This document shows positions 21,730-34,750 of a stretch of 64,000 nt of DNA, piece by piece. The notes under the pieces were generated by a model. It saw only the letters and a program-made list of their open reading frames with translations. It had not been told where the DNA came from and ran no database searches. The DNA is from Pholiota molesta (Eukaryota; Basidiomycota; Agaricomycetes; Agaricales; Strophariaceae). The DNA lies in contig JACGCK010000033.1 of NCBI GenBank assembly GCA_014925825.1, positions 62,001 through 126,000 of the forward strand, given 5' to 3'. Both the position numbers and the translations under genes were made by a program. Each line of letters opens with the position of its first letter. Within the stretch, counting starts at the first letter, position 1.

Positions 21730-23495
21730 TCATAATTCCATCAAGCACAATCCTCGCTCTCGTTCTCCAGCCTGGAGCCTTATCCACGTCTCGACGCCAG
21801 CGGTGGGGTCAGGTGTATGAAGACGAGATTCCTCACTCCATGACCCCAACTCGCATCGCTGTATCCTCCATAACTGTAAATATAATAATGAATCAATTTC
21901 TTCGATTTCTTCGAAAATCATCAAACGAACCCGGAATGCTTGTCGAAGCAGAAGATGACATCTTAGTGGGTTCACGAGAGCACCATTCGTTACCGTGGTC
22001 TAATAATCGAAGGAATGGGTAGTTTCGTATACTTAATAGGAATGCGCTTCTGAACACACCATGGCCAGAAATGACTGCGTGGAGATTCTTGACATTGGCA
22101 TTGAGCGCATCCCAAAATGCTTGATCTTGGGCGTGTATGCTTCAGTGGAATCTTGAACCGACCCGTCGCCCAAGGTATCAGCTAAAAAGATTCTGATATT
22201 GATCCTAACGGATACCTTCATCAACGTACCGTTCAATCCGGGATTCTTGGTTGGGTCTAACGTCGATTGAAGAACCTGAATGGCGTGTCTAAAGGTGGAT
22301 ATACAATGTCAGCACATCTTCCACATAGAAAAAAAAGCCGACGCATACGGCGGTATTGCACAAAGCCACAGCTCCTCGCGACTCAGCCGGACCCCATGCT
22401 TCCTCCATAGCCTGGGTTTCCGTTTCTATCCAACCCGCGACAGTTTCGTCAACCCAGTCCGGCACGGGCTCCGAGTCAGGGTTGGGAGAAAATCCGCCTG
22501 TGGGGAAATCAGGAAATAGGCTATGTATTCGATTGAATGCGTACCGCGGAGTCAAAGAACCAGAGGACAGAGCGGGAGCGTGATCTAAAGGGCATAAGTA
22601 TGAAACTTGCAAGTGAAGAGAGAATATTGGACCATTTTCATTGCGATAAATCTATAGTATATCGTCATTCGACAGCCTATAGAATCAGGCGGTTAAATGC
22701 TTACTGGAACCCAATAATTTCCGGGACCTTCAATCCGCCAACACCTCTGGGAGCCATACGAGTATAGCTTAAAGGAGCGACCTTCTGCTCACGTAGGATC
22801 TCCTCTCATGAGTGATATTGGCTTGGTTATCATGGTTCTAAATACGTGCACAATTAATCAATGAGAAAATAGGTGGCTTTGCCACTTACGCCATGTGTTG
22901 ATGAGAATGGAATCCGCGCCTTATTGAGAGGAGCGACAATTTCGTCACAAGTGAGGTTGAATTTTCCCGGAAGGTGTCTATAAATTCTGAATTAGCAAAA
23001 TATCAAATAACATGTGAAGTAAAATTTTACTTACTTTCCCCAGTGATAGGTCTCCATTGATAACACTAAAGCCATAGAGCAAGTTCAACTGATGCTTCTT
23101 CCTGATAGATGGAGACTTGAAGGTGCAACTCACACATAGTCAGGTTTTTCATCCGCCAATACCGTATTCATCAAGATCGTGCTGTTAACATCTGTTGCGG
23201 ACCCCACGAATCCCAAGGGTTTTCTCCGAAATGCAATCAGAAAAGACTGTGACTTTGAAAGTACCATCCTTGTTGAAAGTTAAACGGGCTTTCCCTGGAT
23301 ATGGATCGAGCGTGGGCCTTGGGCAGATACTTGGCCGGCTTGAATGTTCTGGATGAGAAAAGGTTGGGAGACTGGAGCCCAATGTACCATCAACTCACGG
23401 TTGAGAGGGGCGGCGAAGATTTGGTTGTACGTCGCAAGCAAAGTAACGACGGATAGCGAAAGACGAAGCTTCCGGGCACGATGCTGACAATTCAT
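21730..23495 (-). CDS. Dcr2-like secreted calcineurin-type metallophosphoesterase, several frame breaks
   Basis: Fragments in all three minus frames reproduce a fungal Dcr2-type phosphoesterase in order: signal peptide (MNCQHRARKLRLSLSVVTLL...), GTFKVTVFSD, FGENPWDSWGPQQ, VINGDL, EIVAPLNKARIPFSSTHG, then NHDNQANITH, YTRMAPRGVGG, GFSPNPDSEPVPDWVDETVA, METQAMEEAWGP-like text, HAIQVLQSTLDPTKNPGLN, ADTLGDGSVQDSTEA, ALNANVKNLHAVISGH and TPDPTAGVETWIRL. These include metal-ligand motifs (GDL, GNHD split by an intron, GH). Introns have good GT-AG ends. One-base losses occur at the DLHFG and PQQD motifs and in the second and third exons, with further shifts near GVGG and after HAPAL. Either a recent pseudogene or sequence error; the protein is still well conserved, which favours error for at least some. 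Confidence 0.7.
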
Positions 23496-25095
23496 CCTTT
23501 CCACACGAGCGAAGGGATAGAGAATCAGGCCAGAGAGTTCCTTTGAAGGCGATTAAGTGGGTTGAGAAAGCGCCAGCTATGTTCTTGCGTGCGTGTGCGT
23601 ATTTATTCGTTCTTCGCAGACACATGCATGGCTCCTTTGGCTAACCTTGCAAGTGAGAAGCTGGAAAGCCTCAAGAGGCTGCTTTGCTTGCGCACGTGTG
23701 TCGCGTTCTTGCTCCCCGACGGCCTTCAACGGACCGTCTTCGCTCGCGCTGTGGATTGACTCGTAGTTAGTCGACATGCGATTGAGGTCACGAAAGCCGG
23801 CAGACAATTATAACACATCAATCAACAGCATAAACGCGGTGGTTTATTGAGTAGGCAATGTTAATCTGTCGCAGAGTGTCAGGTCCACATAATGATAGAT
23901 GATCGATGCGCGCTGGGAGTGAGTGCCGCGGTGGAGGAGTATGTCAGTATTGTCACTGTCACATGAGCTCGCGTTAGGTGACGTGTTTGTGACAGCTACC
24001 GAAAACTCAAAAGTGGACTGTCACAGCGACTAGCGCACACAAAGCGCACAAAAGCCCCTCTCTGTTATCCGAACACCTCTTTTTTATAGATTCCCGGCTA
24101 GATTTCAATACATGTATCCCAGCTTTGACTCAAGGCATCTTGGCTCGGGAATCATCGCAAACGCTATACTGATACATGCTTGTCGATCTTGAGCTTGAAG
24201 CTTGAAGCTTGAAGGTCGAGCCAGTTACCAAGGTCGAGGAGTCGCTTCATGACGACAACGATATCGATCACATGAAGCTGATACGCAGTGCTATGAATAT
24301 GCAGCCTCTGGTGAGTCTCTGTCAGCCTTCCATATGACATGACAACCTTATATTGTATTTCTATTGCCTACGGTGGCCATCTGGAACATGACATGACCAT
24401 TGATCGCCGTACGGGCAGCCGATAAAAAATTTGCCCCACTGCTCATCTCCCTACAGCTAAACAATTGAAAATCATTGGTGGATAGCATAGGACACCCACA
24501 GCTTTAATGACAAATCGAATCCTCTAGCACAGCAGCACCGACCATTATCCAAACATTTAGCGGCTTCCTGTGGCCTTGTCTGTTTTGGAGCCTTGACAGG
24601 CTATTTAAATCCTCGAAGGATCTCGCCAATCTCCGGGAAGCTCTGACGACGTTGCTTAAAATTCTGCGCTTCATATGAAAAGGGATTTTCCGTTTGACAT
24701 GTTTTCCTCTTTTCGGCCGTTCACCGTTCACAACCACATTGGAGTATGCCAAATACAGATCTAATCTATGCCATCTGTACATTGGATGCACGACTTGCAT
24801 TTTCTATAGGCTCATCTTCCACTGGAGCGGCAGCAAACTAGAAGTCCCAGCATAACTGTCCATCTATCCAACATCCAATGAAATTCTCAGATTTCACTCA
24901 ATTTCTCGAAACCCTTCTTTAATTGACCTCTGGCCGGCTCGGAGACTTATATTAAGTTCTGTCTTCTCCAGCTATTTTGGGGCCGAACATTCCGTGTTAC
25001 CCGGCTTGATAAAATATCCTCCAACTTCCTTTCTGTCTTTCAGAGCTGTCTGTCTCTCCCCTTCCCTCCCCTTCTGAGCAGCGTCTCGTTCCTCT
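23496..25095. other. 1.6-kb intergenic region with divergent promoters
   Basis: Lies between the start of the minus-strand phosphoesterase and the plus-strand DUF6533 gene. It contains a short (cttgaag)3-like heptamer repeat near 24192-24213. Small ORFs have no support. Confidence 0.5.
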
Positions 25096-26866
25096 ATGGA
25101 GAGTTATGTACTAACACCGGAAATAATCACTCTTGGCCATGATCTGTATGCCAACCTTGCTGAATCTCTTTCATCATGGCCTACTGACGAGAGAGAAAAA
25201 AAAAGGCTCGCGTTTAAGGTGGGAATTTTTTCCAAGATCACACTCGAATGATCTGACAATGTCCATGAGTAGCGATACTATGTTGGACTGGCGTCTTTGC
25301 TAGCGTATGACTATTGTCTTACGATCGAACGAGAGGTGAAGTACGTTTGGAAGGGAAGAAAGTCGTTCAGTACGTCGCCTTCTTCCCATGCAGCTAATAC
25401 GCTCGAGCTTACCGATGATCACGGCAGTGTTTTATCTCTATCTCATGGTACATATACTACATGCCGTGATCTATGAATTGAAGCTGAAAGAGATGTGCTC
25501 AGAATCGGTACATTCCAATGGTATTTTCTGTGGTCACGCTTTCCGGTACCTATTGCTCTCATGTTCAACATGGCATTCCGTTTGTGTGATGACTGTCATT
25601 TGAATTTGCAGCATATTTCTCCCCGCTGTGGACGGCTCAGGTATGAAGGTTCTTGAAATAGAGATATGTCGTACTTGCGCTAAACGCGAAGTATTTCATT
25701 AGGTGTAAGCACTGACCGTCTTGGACTGTTACTACTTCATTCAACATGTGACACAGTTGCAATCGATTTGCGATCGTGAAATGGTTGGAGACCTTGCTCA
25801 CCGTCATACCCGCGGAATCCGTCTGGTCGTTCGGTATATATCGCATTCGCCTTATCTATAGTAACACTTCATTTTTTTTACTCATGGGATGATTTTGATA
25901 GGACTTTCGCCCTGACGGGTAACAATAAATGGATGGTGAGGTTCCTGGGGGTATTATGTTCGTCCAGTGCTTCGTCGTGTTCTACGCAATGTCGCAGCCC
26001 GGAAAAAACCAAGGTATTTAAGGCGGCAAATACGATGCATATTCATATTTATTGAATTCATTGTCACAATCAGCGTTGAAAACACCATGGACGCTGGCCG
26101 ATCCATACATGGTGAGCATCTCATATCGCCTAAGCGATGATGTCCTCAGGCGCTGAATACCTGAACGCCAGTCTGCATCCTCTTTTCAGATCCTAGAATG
26201 TAAGCCCCTCACCCCTCCCATATATCGCTAATCCGGCCTGTGTTCGATAGGGATACTGCCTACCTCGGAGTATCTATCCTCTTCGACTTCATCGTCTTCA
26301 CTGTAACCATTCTGAGCACGATAACCTTTCAACAAACGCTGGTACCAAAGACTGGCCTGGTGCGGACGATCTTGCGCGATGGGGTACTGTACTTTGCCAC
26401 CATCCTCTCGGGGAACATTATCTGGATGGCGTGTGCGCTTGCTGGTCGTGTACGCTCCTCATTCGTTATTTGATCCAATATGAATCTGACCCCCCTTCTA
26501 CGTAGCCTGGAATAAGGTGATAAATGCACAGTGAGTTTGAGTTCATCGAATGCATGATGCCTTCGTATCTAAATCCACGGCGTCAACTCTTAGGCCTAGC
26601 ATGATGTAAGTATTTCCAGCAACATTCGCTCAATTTTAACTACTCGTCGTGCTATTATTAATCTTGGCTGATTTCCTTCACCCATCTAGTTAACCTCCAT
26701 CATGATCACACGACTAACTCTGTCGCTGCGAAGAGCTGGACAGGAGGAAGAGACGGTGACATCAACATTCGATTGGATTGACCGAGGGGGGCTATCCACG
26801 ACGGAGCCAATATCCCAGCTCCAGGCGAGCGATGCCTATTCCGGATTGACACAGTACATTGCATAG
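25096..26866 (+). CDS. DUF6533 multi-pass membrane protein, exon structure partly unresolved
   Basis: Exon 1 (25096-25218) encodes MESYVLTPEIITLGHDLYANL and exon 2 (25273-25369) encodes RYYVGLASLLAYDYCLTIEREVKYVWKG in two joined pieces, the hallmark start of agaricomycete DUF6533 proteins. Later conserved blocks are LMFNMAFRLCDDC near 25570, LLTVIPAESVWSF near 25800, TFALTGNNKWM near 25905 and, from 26250, DTAYLGVSILFDFIVFTVTI, followed by an ILRDGVLYFATILSGNIIWM segment and the end MITRLTLSLRRA up to the stop at 26866. About seven hydrophobic helices are expected. Middle exons are uncertain, and joining the segments at about 25850/25900 needs one extra base, so a one-base deletion is likely. 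The family's role is unknown. Confidence 0.6.
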
Positions 26867-27237
26867 AAATGGCACCATTGAAGGCTGAACCAAGTGTGTC
26901 CAGACCTTGTCCTGCATGTCCTTGAAGTTCCCTTCATTCAGATCTTACGCCTTCTTGATCGATATCTGCTGGACTTCATTCTGTTACCGATGTTTACATA
27001 CATACCATAGTGCTGCGACATATGCTTCCTTATTAGTGTACTTATTCTCTGCATGTTCTGTCATTCCGAGAGACGATGCATTAATTCCGTTGTGTAATAT
27101 ATTATCCACAATTATTTCAGAGCCTATCCGCCTTCTCCCGCGGGTCATAGTATTGTTTATCGAGGAAAGGGGAAAATTCCGAGATGTGAGTAGTAATCAA
27201 TCTCGAGGTCCGAACATCACTGTAACCCAGCTGCAAT
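26867..27237. other. Convergent intergenic spacer
   Basis: 3' flanks of the DUF6533 and fimbrin genes. Nothing else seen. Confidence 0.5.
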
Positions 27238-29518
27238 TTAATGGGCGATGCTCATCAAGCTTCCGACGAATGTGAGAATCTATATGGAGGGCCCAGTTAT
27301 AATTATCCAGACCATGGCGAAGAAAATAAACTCACCAGTCGAGCGCGCACGTCCACAATATCTTCAGGGACCAAGAAAATGAGCGCGTTCATCTTCCTCG
27401 CAATAGAAATTGCGAGTTTGGCATTTTGTCTCCTTTCTTCATAGTCGCTGTGTTCCGTAACGGGGAGGACGAGGTTAGGATCCACAATGCCAGGACGAAT
27501 GGCATCGAGAAGATCAAGGAAGAACAAGCCAGTGGTGATCGATGGGTCTTTGAACGAGCGGATGGGGCGAACACTGGGCTTGGCTTTTTGGGCGGTCGTG
27601 TTCGCCCACCTGAGCATTTCTTGGTCGGTCATCGGTCGACCTGTCTTGGATAGAGAGGTGAGGGTCTTGGTGATATTCAATCTAGAATGATGAATTGGAA
27701 TGTATCAGCCAATAGGTTACAAATAAAATAAATCAACGCAAACTTACCTCATGAGCTGCCATACGAGGCCGAGCACCAAAGTCTTCTTGCCATCTACGAT
27801 ATCCGCACCTTGAATGCCGACCATGTGTAACCCATTCTGCTTGGCAAGATCCACGGCGTAATTCGTGTTCTCAACAGCCTTGAAACGCGAAAGAGTGCTC
27901 TGGTTGGGCGTCACACCGATATCCGCGCCTTCATCATCTTCATCTCCTCCACCGCTCGCATACGAAGCCGGTCCAGCGCCGGCCTTGGGCTTGGAGACTC
28001 TCCGCCATACCACGCTACCTGGTAGGATCTTATCGAAAGCTTGCAGGATGATTAAGCCATCCTTCAAGTTCTCGAAGAGATTGAAGACCGCGGGGTCGAC
28101 TTCGAGAGAGTTCAGCCAGAGAGTGAATGCACGCGCCTCCCTCTCGCCCTCCGCGTCAAAGTCTTCCACCTGACCATAGTCCTTGGCTTCTTGCTCATCC
28201 AAAGGTTCCAGCCCTGGGTGAGTGTTGAACAGGTTGGCGACGAAGGCAAGTTCAGGCGCGGGTTTCCGGCGACGAGGGACGATGGGGTGAGATACTTTCG
28301 GCAGCCTATCCTGTCGGCATTTTGGAGGACTTGTTCGGCGCGAGCTTTGAGATCGCGTGTCTGGAGAGGTGCTCGCGAGCACTGATCCGGTTTCAGCTGG
28401 TTCAATAGATCGTGTAGTTCTCGCCGTCCGAGACATCGCGACTAAAGTTTTTCACCCTAAAGAAATGCAAAAAAGAAGAAGAAAAAAAATGTTATGACGT
28501 CACATGATGATTCATGGCGGAATTCCTCACCTCCGATTCCATCCAGCCGCTTTGAGATGGTAGTTAAACCAACGAAGAAGGATCTGATCAGGAGTCAATC
28601 GCAGGAGGTCGTCGATTGTCTCTCCCTCTTCACATAGACGGTACAGTTCAGGATGGAGCTTGATGTCAACCTGTGCAAGGAGACCACGGCGGATGATCTG
28701 CCAGATGAGGCCGAGGATGAGATGTTCACGACCCTCTGAAAGATCCGACGATCCAATGTTGACCACTGAACAGCCAATACCCTTCGCAGAGGTGATGACG
28801 ATGTTGTTGTTCTCGGTGATTTGGAATGCGTTCAGTGGTTTCCGTGGTTGTGGTTTGTTGAGGACACGGGTGTCGATGGTGTCTGGTACAGAGTCGTTGA
28901 TCAGTTTGGAAAGGATCAAGCCATCCTTGCATTCATCAAAGAGTTGCATAGTATCAGTGGGAATAGGGTATCGGCTTGCAACATCTGGATCATTTTCGAT
29001 GACCTCCAAAGGATGTCAGTACAATAGGAGAACCAGATTCAGGTAACTCACAAGATTGATGTGATTAGTGAATTCGGCTCTTTCATCTTCGTTAATCGTA
29101 TGGCTGACGTTAGCGTTGGAACCCTGCACAGTGACTTTTCCGGCCTTTGTGCTGATCCCAGCCTTCTCTTGACGCAATTTGACATTAAGCTGCGGGCGAG
29201 TCAGCCGTTTTCGATTACCCGCAGTATTATTGCGCACCTCAACCCAGTCGTCCAGTTCAACCTTTCCACTGGCATCGACGCTAACATGCTTCAATGTTTC
29301 TCGTGCGACATCATAAGACTGTCCGCTCGACTGTAACGCTTGCAGCACGGCAGACTTGTCTACCCGTCCAGGGGTATCTGTATTTAGTGCACTATGAGGG
29401 CGATGAGCAATATTCCCTGCCATTCAAGCCTGATAACGTACTTGAAACGATTGACTAGGTCGAACATTTCGTCCCGAGACACCTCGGGGTATTTCTTCTG
29501 TAGTTTGAAGGCTTCCAT
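27238..29518 (-). CDS. SAC6: Fimbrin/plastin, actin-bundling protein (two apparent one-base deletions)
   Basis: Actin-filament cross-linker of cortical patches and hyphal tips. The start at 29518 gives [21 protein letters not shown], an EF-hand-like N-terminus. Calponin-homology domains follow: [92 protein letters not shown] and [13 protein letters not shown], ending at [12 protein letters not shown] and [12 protein letters not shown] with the stop at 27238. Introns such as 27673-27747 have clean GT-AG ends. Two frame breaks occur where one base seems missing: near 28405 ([15 protein letters not shown]) and near 28247 ([14 protein letters not shown]). The reading on either side is textbook fimbrin, so sequence error is more likely than loss of a normally single-copy gene. 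Confidence 0.88.
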
Positions 29519-31256
29519 GGTAGCAAGAGAAAGCAAGATGGGTGTAGTGGTAGAAGAGGTGTTGTCTCCGATCTATCATGCACAAAGGGGCACAGCCACA
29601 CGCCACTGCTGCTGCCGCAGTTAGCCCGCAGCGCAAAATCTTGGCAAAAACCTGACCGCACATGACTGGCTTGCGCAAATAGATATACTTAAGTAGTACT
29701 TCTACAGCTGCGCCGAACGATTTCTCTGACTATGAAAAATGTCAAACGGCGAATAATGGTCTGTGTATGATCAAACAGTGATTGAATTGATTTCGGCACA
29801 CCAACATGGTGTTTTGGGATGAACAAACTATATACACTATTTGAAGGATATACATACTCAATCTCGTCAAATCGAACGTTGGTTGCTGAAGAGGCTTCAG
29901 CTTAGAGATCTCTATTATCTTATGGCAAACTCCAAGTTCCTTCCTGAAATTATAATTCGGACATATTCTACGAATTTTTGAAATGCAGTAGCCATAAGTA
30001 CACGAGTGCGTCTGATTTATGTATCAGTAATAACGATGTAGCAGAGTTCTTCTGCGAAACGTATGCGCATGTATTTTGATTAAAATGATCAGACTTTAGC
30101 GCCTTGATTAAGCGCGCAAATAGGGGTAACCGTTGTCCGGGAACCGTATATTGGATCTTTTCATCTCTCGCAGGCGAGCATACTCTCGTCGGTGTCTGTG
30201 AAATTCTCGTTCTTGGATAATATACCGTGGTCCTATCAGCTCTTAGACCGTCGACGCCAGTGACTTCGACTTTGCTGCCTTTGAACAAAACGCAGGGTAA
30301 TATATCTTGCATCCAAAATACGTAAATATCATTCTCGTCTGTACAAGTGAGCTCATATTTTATTCAGGAACCAATGATCAATCTTTTATACAGACCAGAT
30401 CAGCGAAACGTCGACTTTCAAACAACGGAAATGCCAGAACGCCTAGTCACTCTTTTGTCCATTATGCCGATGCCGAAAAGACTCCGACATTCACTTGTCA
30501 ATGTCAGTTCGAGAGACAAAGAAAGTCTCTGGTGACTTGACCACGTACGAAATGTTCATTACTCAAGCTTCAAGTCCGAAGGGTCTGTAAATATGTGAGT
30601 CGGTCGCTCAAAAATCAGGACAACCGACGTCAACTCGAGATGGCAAGACGAGTTCGGCTATCGCTGTCAGGCCCCTTTGAGCCCTTTCGAGGACAGGATA
30701 AAATGCAGGATTGAGAACTCTGATAGATACATACCAGCTCATAGCAGTAGGCGTTGTGTTTAAATTGGGTATATCAGTTATTATTAGTACATAGAGGGTC
30801 GGTGCAGGGTCAGTTTAACGACATATTGAACTGCGCGAAATATTTGGATGTGCAATGCATTCAAAATTACAATACCAAGCCCTTAAGCAAGCAGTCTACG
30901 GTTACACTCCTACTGAAATACTATCTCAGTTTCAACTCGACGAGATACAGAATTAAGAAACAGCAATGTTCAAACCACCGGCGGCGTGCGCAATGGTGTG
31001 CGTATGTTGTACGCTCGTTCCTGATCAATCGCGGCCAGAGAGACCAGCCGGCTGTTCCTGCCCCTTCTCGTTCCTGGCTTTCGCATTCTTCCTCATCATG
31101 CTTTCTACACTACCATGGACACTTACATTGCATCGCTCGATGCGATAGGCGTACCTGACGCCCCCGACGTATAAAACCCAACTGGACGAACGCTGAAGAA
31201 ACAGTACACACATACATTCCTCGCATCCAACTTCCCAACGAAATACTATTCAGACC
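29519..31256. other. 1.7-kb intergenic region
   Basis: No supported gene. Upstream regions of the divergent fimbrin and 31257 genes. The only clear element is the TATA box at 31170. Confidence 0.5.
31170..31176 (+). promoter_or_regulatory. TATA box of the 31257 gene
   Basis: TATAAAA about 80 bp before the ATG at 31257. Confidence 0.5.
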
Positions 31257-32529
31257 ATGGCAACCTCAGCACTTCTAGCTATCGGCAAAGCCGCCGCTGT
31301 CCCGCTGCTCAACAAGCTCAAGGACGACATCATGGGCAACAAGTATGGCGACGCCAGTGCCGCCGTCGAGGCCATCCTCGCCGCGCAGAGCGCATCTTTC
31401 GCGCGACTGGAACACAAGATCGAGTTGGTGGTCACCCAACAGGCACTCGACGAGCAATTCGTCTTAATCAAGACGTGGACGGTGGCGCTGCAAGAGGGCT
31501 TGCTGAAGAAGAAAAACGGGTAAGCCACTATCCCTACATACCTTTGGGTGTTATGATTGACCTCCAGAAACAGAGCTGAGGACGCCCTCATACCTATATA
31601 CAAAGCCTTCAAAGAAACCTCCGACGGGGTCTTGCACAGTCTGACGACCATCGACGCTCTCCTGTGCGGCGACGCGAGCGGCTATTCCAATGCCGCCGCG
31701 CTCGACCTCTATCAGGACAAGATCTACCACGACCTAGAGTCGGGAAACATGAACTTCACCATCGCCACCTATCTCCAAAGCGTGTGTGACCACCTCGAAG
31801 CGCATTTCATCCTGCAAGGCACGGGCCTTATGCTCAGGATTGCTGCTGCCGACGGTGAGTCGCTTCCAAAGCAAATGGGCAAGGAGTACGATGGCTGATA
31901 CACCTGCTTAGATAAGGACCCCATTGCGAAGTGGGAAAGCGATATGGTGAAAACGCTGCAGAAGCAGATCGACCGTGCGTACAAGAAGCTGCCTCAGTTG
32001 ATCAAGACGATGAAGCCCAACTTCAACACGCCCATGCACGCCCCGCACTGGTGGCGCTTCAGAGAGGTGCGGCGCGCTTGCTTGTACACTCTTTCGCTGA
32101 ACCGCACTGACACGCTCATCGCAGACCGATGGCAGAAGACGCTGGCTCGAGCGCGACTTCACCATCTTCGGCAAGATGACCAACGGCTTCGACCGCGACA
32201 CCGACGGGCCCGCGCCCAAGAGCGAGTGGCGCTTCCACCCCGCGCTCGACCAGCCCGGCGAGGTCCGCATTCAGACGCGCACGGACAAGGCCTTCATCGC
32301 GGCGTATTACATGGCGCCGACCTACTCGTACCCATACGGAGGCAGCTCTGGGGGGTGGAGCGTGACGTTTAATGGGGCCGGTGCTGACAACCTTGTGAAG
32401 GGCAAGATCGTACCATTGAGGACCGATGAGCCGAGGTTTAGGTTTGTCGTGCCCAATGATGTGAAGAGTATGGAGCCGTTCAAGAACGATTGGGAGATTA
32501 ATGATGAGGGAGTTGGCCAATGGGAGTAG
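31257..32529 (+). CDS. Unrecognised 369-residue protein with helical N-terminal half
   Basis: Four exons keep frame with good splice sites: 31257-31519, 31568-31854, 31912-32066 and 32125-32529. Residues 1-~220 look all-helical (LLNKLKDDIMG, AAVEAILAAQSASFARLEHK, LEAHFILQGTGLMLRIAAAD), with amphipathic heptads. The C-terminal ~140 residues are richer in aromatic and small residues and probably beta (WRFHPALDQPGEVRIQT, YMAPTYSYPYGGSSGGWSV). There is no signal peptide and no clear membrane helix. I do not recognise the family and see no catalytic motif. The helical-plus-beta layout occurs in several unrelated protein classes, so no function is proposed. No frame breaks. Confidence 0.75.
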
Positions 32530-33698
32530 AGATGTGTATAGGGCTAGGCATCTGTCTGAACACTGGGAATAGGAGAGCAATTACTTCCAACATTAATTGA
32601 CATGGTCTGCCTAATTAACAGTGAGACGAGCTGGGTAAAGCACTAGCCGGTAAGAATTTATAAACCAAACCTAAATCAAGACAGCCGGACCTCGACGAAA
32701 TGTCTATTTTGCTCGGTGGTCATTTGCCATATTTTTAGGTTCCTACAGCAGTCGTTGAATCCTGGGACCCCGTTTCGATCGAGCACTGTAAACTTCTTCG
32801 TGCTCAGTGTTTTGCAAGAATCGATCCATGCGCATGTTGATGAAGCCCAGGAATATGAGATTTTGCACGAGGAGAAAGAGACTTCTAACGCCACACATTT
32901 GGTATGCATGGTCGCTAGAACCAATGTAAAGTTGGGCGTCGGAGGAAATCGGAAGGAATCTTGCAATTCATTTGTATACCCAGAGATACCCAGTGAAGTT
33001 GACAGACTTTCGAAGAGAGCATTTTACGCTCAGCCAAGCAGCCCAGAGACTTTAAATACCTAAGTATGACACAACGTCACGAAGAGAAGAGGAAAACCAG
33101 CAACTAAGCATAGGCGATTCGTCGAAACCCCGGTTGGCTGTCATATGAACGTCGTCGAATCCGTGGTGAGAATGAATCGTGTGCGTCGTTTGAGCGGCCT
33201 CACGCACACCGCCTGGCATGGACTCTGGTGCTGCTGAGTGCTGCGTCAGTCCGAGAATCCCAGCCTGGGCAGACAGAACAAGACTTTCAAGCCTCCAGTC
33301 CTGCATATTTTTATCTTGGCTGCTGTGCGTGATGGTCGACTGATGTCAAAGATTGTGCGTCCAAGACGGGCCTGTCAAAAGGGGCGGCGCTGCTGGCATC
33401 CGACGCTGGGCGACATTGCAAAACTGGCAAGCCCGTGGCTTTGTACGAGAGAAGCTTTCCAGTTACGTGAGAGCTAAGGCGCCCAAGCAGACGGAGGGCC
33501 GGGGATAGAGAGGGAAGAAAAGACGAGTCCGTTGGGATCCGAACACCGAGCGGATATCCGAAAGTTGCCAAGACACCTGATTTAGGTCGTTCGCACAACA
33601 AAAAGCGTCATTCCGCAATTTTCTGTCCACAACCGCCATCCCCTTCCCTTCGCCTCCAGGCTCTAGCCTCCTTCTGAGAAACAAAGGCTTATCTTGGA
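32530..33698. other. Intergenic region with nothing supported
   Basis: Short ORFs only (for example 115 residues at 32716), without domains or introns. Contains the promoter of the DUF1275 gene. Confidence 0.5.
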
Positions 33699-34750
33699 AT
33701 GTCAGACCTTGCGAACCAAAAGGGCGCTGCATCCACAGCCTCAGACGCGAAGGTGCCGTCGCGGCCAGAAACTATGTCGTCTATGGCCAAGGGGGACGTG
33801 GAACGTGCGGGCCAGCAGCAAGGGACAACGACGACAGCGGTCTCACTGTGGCAGTACCTTATGACGGATGTTGACCCAAGGCCACGACGCACCGTTAGCT
33901 GCATATTGTTTCATGACCGGCTACATGTATGTTATCTTGTATATTTTTCTGAACGCACATTAACCTCTTGCACTCATAGTGATGTGATTCCTTCTCTGCG
34001 ATCTTCGTCTGGTGTGGATTCAAACGGGTAACTTGCCCAGGTGCGTTGCTTCGCATCCCAAGCGAAGTCGCAAACGCGCTAAGCATCCCACAGCTCGCCA
34101 TCGCCCTCTGCCGCCTCTTCGAAGGCTCGCCGGGCTTCCGCGATTGTCTTTCCACAAGGCGGACCAGCAGGCACTGTGCTCGCTCATCTCATTCAACTTG
34201 GGCGCCTTCGTCGGCCGCATCGGGGACAAAGTAGGCGCCACAAGAGGCTGTGGCTCATCACAGGCACGTTCATCCAGGCATTGTTCACAATGGCGGCGGC
34301 GATCGCGTTCTGGAAGGCGGGCCAACCGAGTATATCGAACGCGCGCGATGACCCAGCATGGACAAATACTCTCACTTTCGTTGGCGTCGCATTTATGAGT
34401 GCGAGTCTGGGTGTGCAGGGTATCCTAGGCAAGCGGTTAAACACACAGTTCGGGACTACCAGTGCGTCTTGCTCTATCTAATCATCATCCACATCTCCGT
34501 TAACCACTCCGTGCATAGTCGTGCTCACCACCGTCTGGGTCGAGCTCATGTCCGACCCGCGCCTGTTCCGCTTCCGGAGCGCGTGATGACGCGCGACCAC
34601 CGCCTCATCGCGCCGTCTCGCTTTTCCTCGGCGCCTTCGCCGGGCGCGCCATCCTCGCGCAGTGGGACGGCGGGCACCATGGGCGTCGCCGTCGGCTTCC
34701 GCATTCTTATCACGTTCTCGTGGATATTCGTTCCTGGGAAGGCCAAGTAG
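33699..34750 (+). CDS. DUF1275 (YoaK-type) membrane protein with many apparent one-base deletions
   Basis: Starts MSDLANQKGAAS; the stop is at 34748-34750. Across three frames the conserved order of a fungal DUF1275 protein appears: WQYLMTDVDPR, AAYCFMTGY, an intron (GTATGT...ATAG), SAIFVWCGF, a second intron, LAIALCRLFEGSPGFRD, SFHKADQQALCSLISFNLGAFVGRIGDKVGAT, RLWLITGTFIQALFTMAAAIAFWKAG, WTNTLTFVGVAFMSASLGVQG and TTVWVELMSDPRLFRFRS (each read in pieces). It should have six or so membrane helices; transported substrate, if any, is unknown. At least six places between about 33880 and 34650 need one extra base, mostly in TT, CC or GG runs. Translation in a single frame is impossible as written. 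Confidence 0.72.

Noticed and set aside
24504..24800. 98-codon minus-strand ORF
   Set aside because: No recognisable domain, unusual composition, no splice or promoter support. Chance ORF more likely.
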